This document shows, piece after piece, positions 22,864-33,300 of a stretch of DNA of 64,000 nucleotides. The DNA comes from Blasia pusilla (taxonomy: Eukaryota; Marchantiophyta; Marchantiopsida; Blasiales). A program made the translations under genes and the position numbers. The stretch lies in NCBI GenBank assembly GCA_050084515.1, contig CM114271.1, forward strand, positions 26,722,001-26,786,000, written 5' to 3'. Below the pieces are notes generated by a model that saw only the letters and a program-made list of their open reading frames with translations, made no database searches and was not told the DNA's origin. Each line of letters opens with the position of its first letter. Position 1 is the first letter of the stretch.

Positions 22864-23927
22864 TTACATCAAGCTGCCAACTTCTGAGAGCAGAGCTATT
22901 TGAGGAGAGTGACTTCCATAAGTCCTCGGCATCGATGCGGCTCTATTACTGATGCGAATTTCTCCGTGCTCCAGTCTTGAAGCGAACACTTTCGCAGTAA
23001 GATTTCCTGCTCTGCCTGCGTGGACGTTCCCTTGAAGCTTGCCCAAGACTACAACATCCCCATCAGCTGACACAGAGCCTCCTTTCTTCACATCTCCAAG
23101 GATCTGCATACAGAGTTCTGTTAAAATTTTTGGCATAACTTGGAACAGCCTGGATATCGTTGAAAGATTATTCCCACCTGTACACCCCCGAGTCTACGAT
23201 GCTCATTCGGACGTAATAGTAGAATCGCTGAGATCTGTCTCCGGAAATGTCGCAAGAGTTCAGGACTCCAAAAGTATGTCTCGTGCTCTCCCAACTCTTC
23301 ACAAGATTTCAGTGGTGCAACATATTATGTGAAACTCTCGAGAGGAAAATTGCGCAGACTATTGAAATAAGGCAGCAACTGTCCCTCAGGACCTCATCTC
23401 CAAACCCATCAGCTTGGACCAGTCTTCGATAAAGATTAGATTGACCTTACAATCACTGCACCGGAGTGCTCCACAATCTCCCCCTCGCAAATTGACTTCT
23501 TCACATACAAGCAGGCACATTTCGCCTCATGTGCCTCCCCCGTGTCTCCCTCAACTTCAACTGCTTCACTACTTCGATTCTCTTCATTGTTTTCCGCCAA
23601 GCTGGCTGCGTCGGTGGCATATCCTCTGCAAGCACGCATGGTCTGCCTTCGATGTCCCGAATAAATCGTGCAACTAGCCGAATTGCTCTGCACCCCTTTC
23701 CTATCTACCCCTTTCCTAAGCAACATCATCGCTGTTGCATTCCGCTCATACCCGCTCCGATTATATCCTCCTTTTCCCTTATCTTTCTCCCAAATGTAAC
23801 CGGAAGTACAGAGCTTTCCCAGAGTTCGTATGGCTGCACAATGACCTGATTTTGAGGAGCTCGCACGAATCTCCAAGCTCAGCTTCGTCTTATTCAGGAA
23901 ATCCACATAACAAGCCATTGCATGCAT
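22864..23927 (-). CDS. minC: Septum-site-determining protein MinC-like, C-terminal domain, probably plastid
   Basis: Exons 23451-23927 and 22864-23103 join through donor GTAAGG and acceptor tgcag to give SGAVIILGDVKKGGSVSADG followed by DVVVLGKLQGNVHAG, then AKVFASRLEHGEIRISNRAA. This is the repeated-turn beta-helix of the MinC C-terminal domain, which in bacteria binds MinD and FtsZ and keeps division rings at midcell. The segment before it (YVKKSICEGEIVEHSG) matches the start of that domain. The N-terminal MinC domain is absent; about 100 residues rich in Ser, Arg and Lys precede it and could be a plastid transit peptide. As read the protein is 238 residues and ends at TAA 22864-22866. That codon overlaps a GTAAGA donor (TTGAT|GTAAGA), so the coding region may continue. 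It diverges from ERG28. Confidence 0.65.
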
Positions 23928-24342
23928 CGACTCACTAGAGTAGAAATCCGGCTATGGTGATTCAAACTCCATTTCCAGTCATAAACCCAAGCGCGGATTT
24001 GCCCAGGGGTGCCTGTTAAACCCTAACACGATAAAGCTCTGTTCAGACACGTTCAGGCAAAGCAACGCCTTCGCGACTTTATCGGTCACTCAGTCCTGGC
24101 CAGCCTAGCTCTCGATTTGGCAGTACGCATCCGAATAGGAGGGAGGAAGGCGTCTCTGCTGCCATGACCCACAATTGAGGCACTGTGATAAGAAAAGCAA
24201 GGCTGGAAGGAGAAACGCGTACTAGTACTCCTGTGAGATACTGAGAAGCGGAAGGAAAGCGCAGGGCTCCGTCTTCCGTGTGAGAAGGGAAAGCACGCGC
24301 TCACAATCGGAAGAGAATCCCAGAGGGAGCAAGCCTGCAGCC

Positions 24343-27262
24343 ATGAGGGCGCTCGGAGTATGGCTGATCGTGGTTGGACTGGTGCGTCTGTCCTCTGTAT
24401 GGTTCGGATTCTTTGACATTTGGGCGCTGCGTATGGCCGTGTTCTCGAAAACGACCAGTAAGTGCTCGCCTCGCTCTCGTTGCTGTGAGAGTCAAACCTA
24501 TGAGAATGCTGCATTGGAGGACGAGAGTGAGGAGAATGGTATGAATGTGGGCTCAATCCAAGTGACTGGGAATATGGAACTCTCCCTCTCCATACATTTG
24601 GCTGACGTGCTAAGAAGTTCATTTCGCTTGCTTTAACAGCCAGCATTGACAGGCAAGATCCTCCATGATACGACGATTCTAGTGGTCGTGCCCCTTTCCT
24701 TGGGCTAAGTTTTTAGGTGGTTGAATTACTGCTCCACATTGTCAATATTGCGATTGACCCAATTGATTGTCACCCTCCGGCGACTCTAAACACCTATCCC
24801 TATGCGTACTAAGTTTATGAGCTTGAGAGTTGCTCCAACAGTCAGCATTGGCAGGCGGGATCCGCCAGGAAATGACGATTCTCGTGTTAGTGTTCCTTTT
24901 CTTGCGCTAAGCGTTTTTAGGTGTTTAAGCTGTCAAAATGGAGTTACTTCCCCACATTGTCAATCTTGTGATGACCGAATCGATTTGGTCACCCTCTTTT
25001 GACTCTCCACAGCTATCCCTGTGCGTACTGTGATTACGAGCTTCAGAGTTGCTTCCACAGTGAGCTTTGGAAGGCGTGATCCCCCCGGGAATGACGATTC
25101 TAGTGGTGCTTTTCCTTTCCTTGGGCTAAGCTATCAAAATGGAGTCGCTTCCCTACATTGTCAATATTATGATTGACCGAACTGCTTTTGTCACCCTCTT
25201 TCGACTCTCTACAGCTATCCCTATGCGCACTGTGATCACTAGCTTGAGTGTTGCATCAACAATCAGCATTTGCAGGCGGGATCTCCTTGGAAATGACGAT
25301 TGCAGTGCTAATGTTCCTTTCTTTGGGTCAAAAGCTCAGATGAAGTTCCTTCCTCACAGATCTCCTGTCATTGTGGTCGACAGAATTGATTTTGTTACAT
25401 GTGTTGGGTCGTAAAGGTTGCAACTAATCGACAGGTATCCACACGCTTACTGCTTATCTATTTCTTCCCTTGCGAGCGTACGCATAATATCAACTCGTCA
25501 ACTATCGGTTACAGCTTTTCTTATGCTGGAACAACCTTTCCTCGACATGTGAACATTCCTCTTTCTCTGACTTCGTCTATAGAGACCCTCCAGATGTACG
25601 AGTAGTAGGGGCATGGCCTATTCAGGATCTATTCATTGAGCAGTCTGGAGATTTAGCACTCTTTTTCCCAGATTTCCTCACGAGTCTATACCAAAACGAT
25701 GTTAACCAATAGTTATCATGCACATTTTATTTGCAGAACACTTGTGTATATGTGGGCGAAGATACGTGTATGTCAGATGTAAGGCAAACAAACTGTTTGT
25801 ACAACTAACCAAATCATTCAGGAGCCCTAAAGGGAGGACAACTCCACACGGTTGCTGGTATAGCTGGAATCTTTCTTCTTTTCTTCCCTGGATTTTTGTA
25901 AGAATGAATTTGACTTCTGTAGGGTTTTATTTTCATCCAGCTCTCCTCTCTGGCAGATACATGCGTCTTCCTGTGTCTGACTTCCGATCAGACAATCTTT
26001 TATTGTTCTTTTATAATTCAAGAACACATGCATAATATTTCCCTGCTAAGCGAGTCTTGAAGCGGCCAGCTATCGTCACTCAGACTGGTGATTATAATTC
26101 TAACTCCAACATACCTGCTAAAATCATGGGTACCTTATTACTGTCAATCGCGTGATGAAGAGCATCCTGGAAGAAACACCGTTTATTTCCCTTGTTCAAT
26201 GGCAAACGGGCTGGAGTTCATTCAGCTATGAAGGAGGGAATTCCCCTCTGGGGAAGCACATGGTATTGAACTCATGAAAGTGCAAGGATCTTGCTCTAGC
26301 TCAGCCACAATGGACTATCTTGTATAGTCTGGGAGAGAGGTGGGTACGAACTAAAACAGGATGCCAGCCAGACCTGCATGAAAATACGCATCACTCTGCG
26401 GATGGATGCCCACAGATGACTGGTACTCTGAGAGAGAGTATGCTGAAGTGTATGACCTTAATGAATGTTGGCTGTTCTCCCAAGTTCAAGGTTGGAATTC
26501 GGGGGTTTTTTGTAAACAAAAGGAAAATATCCATTCATGCAGTGTACCAGTTCACATGCTAAGAAAGTAGAAATTTGCTTGTTAAGGTGTTTATGGATAC
26601 AACTCCAGGGTGCGCACGGGGCTGAGGGGGGCTAATATAAGCCAGTCAGCTTCCCACAGGCTAGAAAATATTTCTTTCTGTCAAGCTCTTATTAAAAATC
26701 CCAAGTTTTTGGTCTGGGTCTTAACATTGCACCCCTCATGATATTTATTTCAGGTTTTATGTAATTTCTGGTGTGGAATAACCATGTTTGTGGGCATCTA
26801 CAGTGACAGAAATACACGGGAGGACATTTGGAACGTGGACCCTTCTCACTTGTACTCTGTGCATTATTTGTGCCAACAACCTGGAAAACAAGCCTTTATA
26901 CTTGGCCACATTGCTCTCATTTGTGTATGCCGTTGGACACTTCGCTATGGAAGTTTTCATCTACAAGACCATGGCTCTGAAAAATCTAGCCACCGTGGGG
27001 TTATTTGCAGGTGCCTGGTCAACTTCATCTTCTTTGCCTTTTGCACTCTGAATATCTTCTGAGATCATTTAGTAGCATCAGCAAGGGTGAAAAAATATTC
27101 CTTGGATGAGAGATGTTAGTCACAATTTCGAATCATTGCTGAAATGTCATTCAATGGAGGTGAGCTGATGACAGTTTCGGCTGTGACACAGGGCCATCAA
27201 TTGTCTGGATGCTCTTAGAGTGGAGAAAGTTCAACGAAGTGAAGGCTGCGAAGCAAGTTTGA
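24343..27262 (+). CDS. ERG28: ERG28-like ER scaffold protein of sterol C-4 demethylation
   Basis: Exons 24343-24457, 26804-27010 and 27192-27262 encode 130 residues, matching the family's length. Exon 1 gives MRALGVWLIVVGLVRLSSVW then FGFFDIWALRMAVFSKT. Exon 2 gives MTEIHGRTFGTWTLLTCTL then NLENKPLYLATLLSFVYAVG and FAMEVFIYKT. Exon 3 gives PSIVWMLLEWRKFNEVKAA. Donors are GTAAGT and GTGCCT, acceptors are cag. Four hydrophobic segments fit a small ER membrane protein. In yeast and plants Erg28 tethers the C-4 demethylation enzymes in the ER. Reading through the second donor would give a false C-terminus (WSTSSSLPFAL). The 2.3-kb first intron contains the tandem repeats at 24641-25420. Start: the ATG at 24343 opens the conserved N-terminus. 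Confidence 0.93.
24641..25420. repeat. Diverged tandem repeat (about 200-218 bp, four copies) in ERG28 intron 1
   Basis: Copies start near 24641, 24843, 25061 and 25263, each with a variant of 'cagcattggcaggcgggatc' followed by 'atgacgattctagtg', 'cattgtcaatattgtgattg' and 'agctatccctatgcg'. Identity is moderate, so the array is old. The fourth copy is truncated around 25420. Confidence 0.8.
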
Positions 27263-28509
27263 ATGTTACATTCACAGACCAGCACAATGGGATCAAAAGA
27301 TTTAGGTGTCTGTTCAAGCCAAGATTCTGAACACCAATAACAGTGCACTCTCTTCATTACAGGTAGACTGAATTGTAGAACAGAATACATACAGATTCTT
27401 AGTGCTACCATGGACTAGAGTAAGAAACTTTTCAGAAATGGAGGTAAGATCATAAGGAGTAGGAAACTCTACTCACACAGGTTCGATCAGATGCACACAT
27501 CATACCCTTTTTCCCCTCCAATGTACCTTTCACGGCAGGTTTAACATTACATCTACGAACACTGTCAAGTAGTGATTCTGGAAACAACACGAGGGGTTAT
27601 CAATCAGCTCTGATTTTGTCCACTTTTCCTGTTCTGAGAATGCAAAAGAGGTTCCAGATGGAGAGACATGCGCACTTTGAAGGGTCTTCCACTATGCCAA
27701 CTGAGAGGAAGGCTTCCCTCATGGTCTCTTCACTCTCTTTGGTCGATGTGTAGTTTGCCAGCTTAGGTATTTTGTAAGTTGATATCGGAGATGAGATTAT
27801 GAAAGTAGTTGAACTCTTCCCTGAAAGCAATCAGAGTATATGAGTGAGCTTCTCTGTTGATACCCACGAGTATACATCTTATTTTCTGCCACATGTTGTG
27901 CAGCATGGTAAGTGTGGCACCCTGGCTGAAGTCTATGGTTTCTGGGAAAGCATTGTCTGGCTCTCTGGAGTTTCTGCAACAAATCAGGAGTTGAAATGTC
28001 CCAAGCAAAAAAAAAAAAAAAGCAAAATAATCATGTTGTCTCCTAACTCCGAGTTGCACGATGGCTACAAATCTTTCACTTTTGGCGAAGGGCGGTCAAT
28101 GGATTGGAGAAGACTATAGAGTATGTGAGAGAACACATCTACCTCATAGTAAGACTCAAGCTCAAGTGCAGCAAACTAAAGCAGGGCTTAGAGGTCTCTA
28201 CCTTCCCAAATGAAGTTATGAAAGATGGGAATGTTCTACACCAAAAAAACCCTATCCCTTCAAGTAAGCCACACATCATGAGTTGGGGTTTCATGTCTCC
28301 TTGAAAGCTCTTCATGCCACGAGGGTGGAAGTAGAAGAACAACTTTACGAGAGCCATGACTTCATGAATTCAGTGAGGTATCAATGGACATTCAAGTCAT
28401 GAGAACTTGAGGCTATAATGAAGATTGCCCCGGGACCCATAAAACATTCTCAATTTCCACGCATAGGAGTTTGCAAGTGTAACTCGCAAACTATGGCCAG
28501 TTGGAAAGC

Positions 28510-28640
28510 ACTAGTAAATACAAAAGTCATCGTATGAAGAGTTTTTTTAGTGTGTAGCCCGTGAAGGAAAGGGACTAATGATGTTACACTCAAATTCAAA
28601 TGTTTTTCTTGCTAGCCGTAGCATGTGAAACATTTTTTTG
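28510..28640 (-). mobile_element. Helitron-like 3' end, degraded
   Basis: ACTAG at 28510-28514, then on the + strand 'agtgtgtagcccgtgaagga' and 'gactaatgatgttacactca'. These match 'agtgtataacccctgaaggg' and 'gattaatgatgatgctcaca' at the same distance from ACTAG in the 20034 copy. The hairpin near the end is not conserved here. Confidence 0.4.
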
Positions 28641-29065
28641 TTGTCCACTTGCCACATGTTTGTAAATCAAGAAGGCATTCTCCCATGATAATATAGATTT
28701 GGAAGCCAAGACCATCTTAAAAAGCCAAAATCATGAGGTCCAAGGTACATTTTAGGTTTTTTGTCCGAATTTTTTCAGGGAAGTGACTTTTAGTTGCGGC
28801 CTCTACAAGTTCCTGTCGTTTTTTTTTGGCCATCTAAACTATCCACGTATGTATTGATTACCCGTCACATAGGTTGCACAGGTTCAAGAGGGGGGGAATT
28901 GGTTTTTAATTCGGGGATGTAGGAACTAATATTTGTCTCTCCTAAGGGCGAGGAAGGTCAAAGTTACTTTGAGTACAAATTAAAGGGAGTTGGGTAGCTT
29001 GGCCTGAGATCTAAGGTGTAAAATTTTTCACGAGACACTTGGCAGGATTTTATGTGGCACATTAA

Positions 29066-29295
29066 GGGTGGGTCCCGTGGGCCTCTATAGACGTCACGAC
29101 GACCTCATTTCTGCGACCACTTTATGTTTTAGGAGGGCAACCCAAGAAAATATGTAGGTCTTCACCGAAACCGTTAGACTTGTAGTAAGAAGGGTCGCCA
29201 CGACGCTGACCAATGTTTGCACCCAAAAAATTGGGCGCAGAAAAAGTGGCAACCCCTGATGGTCGCCGCGACCTCCCGGCCATGGGACCCGGCTC
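29066..29295. mobile_element. MITE with TAA target duplication (PIF/Harbinger-like), 230 bp
   Basis: The left end 'gggtgggtcccgtgggcc' and the inverted right end 'ggccatgggacccggctc' form imperfect terminal repeats. TAA flanks both sides (29063-29065 and 29296-29298). The inner block 'cccaaaaaattgggcgcag' is shared with the 40123 copy. A TTA/TAA three-base duplication with GGG-starting ends fits the PIF/Harbinger superfamily. There is no coding capacity, so it would depend on a transposase elsewhere. Confidence 0.8.
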
Positions 29296-30348
29296 TAAAA
29301 GAACAAGATATCTCCAAATCCATTTTAAGTTTTAAATTTTTTTAAATAAATTCGAAATTCTAATTTTAAAACAGTCAAACCATATCCTCTCCCTCTTCTC
29401 GACCCTAAACTTGGAAACCTCCAAACCCGAGCGTAAGTTGGCGGTCACCGCCATTTCCACGCGAGACTCGGCGACCGTTACTCCCTCCGTCGTTTTCCAT
29501 GAACTCCGTCCCTCACTTCCAATCGTACTCTCGCACACACCGCCACCGCGTCACCGCATCGGTGCTCGACCTATTTCTTGCCCTCCATCGCTCTCGTCTT
29601 CTCTTCCGATTCGTCCCCTTTCCACGACACCGAAGCGGATTGTGCGGGCGCAGTGGGAGAGGAGCACAGAAGAATGCGCGCAGTTTGAATCCGGGCACCG
29701 CACGTTGCGGGATTGGAGGTCAATAGAACAGTGGCAGGAACCGATCGGCGCAGGAGTGAGTTGCGAGCTGTACGCTAAGTCTCTCCAGCTCCCGGGACGC
29801 GCGTGGATTGGCCGTGGACACGGTGGTTTGGGAAGGGAGGAAGAGGGATCGAAATGGAGCCGTGCGAGTTCATTTCTGTGTTGCTAGGATTAGTATTGGT
29901 GTGCGAGTATGGCTGCTCGGGGATGTTGTCCGTTCCCTGTGCGCATGTCGTCCTGCGCTTGGCAGTTTGGTCATGGCAGTTTCTGAACTTCCTCGTTCTA
30001 TCGGCGGGCGGTCGTTGCGCGATTGAATTGGGGGCGTGATCAGTGAGTCAAAGAAAGACTCGCTCAGTGTGCGTGTTGGTTGAGTCGTTTGAATAAAATG
30101 CATCCAGTTTGAGTAGAGTGGATCGTGATCATCCCTGAAATCAGGAGTGGTTTCCGAGTTCGACAAGAAGCTTGTGCGGTTGGTTGCGCCATGAGAGGCA
30201 CCAATCATGGCTTGCGAACAACCTGAAGTTGAAGAAGACTGATCAGCACCGATGATAAGCAATCGCCCTCGGCAGTGTGTCCACGAGTCTTTTGTTTCAG
30301 TGGCGGAAGTCGGAGAAGCAGGGAGCTCTGCTGATTCTCACAACCCTT

Positions 30349-33300
30349 ATGGAAGGTAAAGGGGGAGGGGGAGGTGGTGGCGAGGATAGCCGTGGCCACA
30401 GGCATGGTCAGGCCGAGAGAGGCAACGGAGAGAGGACGTCTAAGACTCCTTCACATCGAGAGGTGAATCGTACTTACGAAGAAATACATTTGAGCGGGAA
30501 GGTTAGTCGAGAGAAGACTCCAACCATGGGAAGAGACGGTGATAAAACTCCTAACTTTGATCAACGAAGGGCACCCGCCTCACCGGCTGGCAAAGCTGTT
30601 AGCAGTGTGGAGAAATACATTCACAAGCGCATCCGCAGTGTGGAAAGGGGCGACAGAATCCGTAAACGGGAAAGTGGAAAGAGAAAGCATGACGCTGACG
30701 AGGATAACATATGTTCCACATCATTAGTTAACCAGTGTGGTAGTGGATCCAATAGTGTAGCCATCAGCAGACAAAGCTTGCAAACCGCATCGAGCTACTA
30801 TGGGAGCATTAAGCATGTGCCTACCAATGCTCCAACTCGAAAGTCTACCGAATTACAAAACCGCAACAAGCAGCAGCAGGGGAAAGTTTGCGATGAAAAG
30901 AGCACCGAAGACACCGTGTGTTCAATTTTTAGAGGACGATGGAATGATCACGTAGCTCCTGGAATCAAGCTTGATAATGTTTCTGCATCAACATCATCTG
31001 TTGTGCAACGATTTGTTCACGCTCAGACTAAAGCTCTGGAAGGTTTTAGTGATATCAGCAACGCAGAAGACACGGCGGAAGTATCCACGGAGTTCAAACC
31101 CAAAGTGAAAGACTTCACACAGCGAAAACCAATCGCAGCCGTCCTTGCATTTCAACGATGGCGCCACACTCAACTTAAGGTACAAAGTGCAGCACCCTAA
31201 ACTTCACTCCCCAACAATTTACGAGATCAACCAGCACACCTCATTTCATGGTGAAACGGCCCACAGGTTCTGGAAAACCTGGGTTCTTTAGGAAGCCTAA
31301 GCTCCAGGAGAAGTTGTTGATCAACTCGAATCCATCTTCTGTCATTAACAAATGTCGATATCCCCAACTCCCCAGCGTTCGTGTTACCGTCCAGTAAAGC
31401 GTATTTGAAGAGTAACTCATGGTATTTGAAGGTCTCCGCTCAAGATGTGCTGCAAAATACATTTGAACCAGGTAGTGTAGCAACAACATCGCAGATATGG
31501 CAGTCGTACCTCCAATCCATCACGGCGATGATCATCTGACCTTTTGTGTCTCCGCCATGTCCGAAGATCCAAGATCTCTGGTTTCCCAAACGTCGAGACT
31601 CTGAATTGTAAACTAGTGCAGATTCATTCGAGAGGTGTGTCAGTGACTCAAAAGTAAGTTGAGTAAGACTGAACTGAGGGTTATAAATATTGTTCAGAAA
31701 CTGTTCAGCATGGAGTTGAAGAAGGTGCTTGAGGAGTCAAAGCAAGACGAGGCCTGCTTGGTAAAACTGGAGCAAGAGCTTGGAACAAAGGACAAGCTCA
31801 TAGCCCAGCTTCGCTCTCAACTAGCATCTCATGAAAGATTAGCTTGTGAGCAGATGAGGCACAAACAAACGACAGATGACAAAGTAGGTTGCCTCCTGCC
31901 CAAAACTCGTCAGCTTAACGGGTACGACTTTAGTAACAAACAATTTAATACTCTGCAATTTCACGGTCAAGAGTTTGTCTCCGACGATCGCAAATCCAGC
32001 AGCTCAAGCTCTAAGACGCTAATCCAGCAGCTTTTGTAATTGTAATCTTAAATCGTGAAGACGGATTGCAACTCTGCAAGAGCGAGAGCAAGTAACCCTT
32101 GGAGCTGAGCAACTTTTCTCTTTCTTTAGGGTGATGAATGTCATGTTGAGCGTAAAGCTCTCTTCATCAAAAACTTCCATTTTATGATAAGTGAAGGTGA
32201 AGCAGCTCGAGAAGGAATTACTGAAGACGTTGGAGAGAGCAGCCTCCGTCGAAGGAGATCTGCATACGCGAGACTCTGAAATTCGGCGATTGAAGGACCG
32301 TTTAACATCCTTAGAGAAGGAGGGAGTGAGAATTGACTCAGAGCTACAGACCAGTTTTACAGCTTTGCAGAATGACAAGGAGAGCGCTCTTAATGAAGGC
32401 CGAGTTCTTCTCGCCCAGGTTTGACATGGCTTCCAGAATCATACGTCAGAAAATTGATAGATTCTAGTAGCAGCTTTTACTTTGGAAAAGATGTGAGTAA
32501 TAGGCTCCCTGCGAGGACCTTACTTCTGTCTTCTTCACATGCATCATTCCACTGTGGAATTAAGAGAAGTAGAAAATCCCGTATCTAAATCGTGATGCCA
32601 TCTGAAGCTATTGTCTCCGCCAGTAAAATAAAAGTCTCTCCGACTACGAACGTATCAATCGGGAGAGAATGTGTGAGCAATTCGCGTCTAAGCAGGTTTT
32701 CCAAACTCTCAACTTCTTCTGTACTCTCCAGCTTGCAAGAAGGGATGAAGAAGTGGCTGCCCAGTGTAGGGAGATTGGAAAGCTGCGTGCAACACTCGTT
32801 AAACTGACAGAGCGGCAGACAAGCCAGCAAAAGGAAATGGCGAACACAAGAGCAGATCACAAGACTCATTTGCGCCATCTCCAAGAGAAGCTGCGGCAGG
32901 CATCCGATGCTGTGCGTGCGAAAGAGGTACTACTGGTGGCGGCCTCCACTTCTGAGAACACTAAGATCTGCCCGTGGACAGTAGTGTTTCACTTCCGGTC
33001 CTTCCGAGCCCGCATCCAGATTCGATATTAGTCAAGGAAAGTCACAGTCATTCCATAATCGGTTCACTCCATCTCAACTCTGTCTCACAAGCTCCAAGAG
33101 ATACAAGCCCATCGACATAGACGTATGTAGGCTGGATGGGATTGGCTGGGAGTAGGAAGTACAAGAAGGCTTGTTATTCCACGGTCACGATGAACACACG
33201 TAAATCGAAAAGGAGGCGGTCCAGACAAGGAGAAGGAATCCAAATGAACAAAATTGAAAGGTTACGGTAAAATACCAGAAAAAACACAGGTGACTGCAGG

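Larger units (their letters stand above)
27263..30348. other. Intergenic region between ERG28 and the coiled-coil gene
   Basis: It holds the ERG28 3' region, a Helitron-like 3' end on the minus strand starting with ACTAG at 28510-28514, a dispersed sequence at 28797-28862 shared with 51288-51345, and the MITE at 29066-29295. From about 29400 it becomes GC-rich, probably the promoter and 5' leader of the coiled-coil gene. Frames at 29411-29887 and 29803-30039 have no recognisable domains and are more likely leader than protein. Confidence 0.5.

Noticed and set aside
26788-27051. ERG28 exon 2 read through to a stop (ending WSTSSSLPFAL)
   Set aside because: A donor at 27011 and an acceptor at 27191 restore the conserved C-terminus SIVWMLLEW, which is far more convincing.
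29411-30039. 158-codon and 78-codon frames before the coiled-coil gene
   Set aside because: No domain, located in the GC-rich leader region, and not splice-joined in frame to the next exon by any good site.
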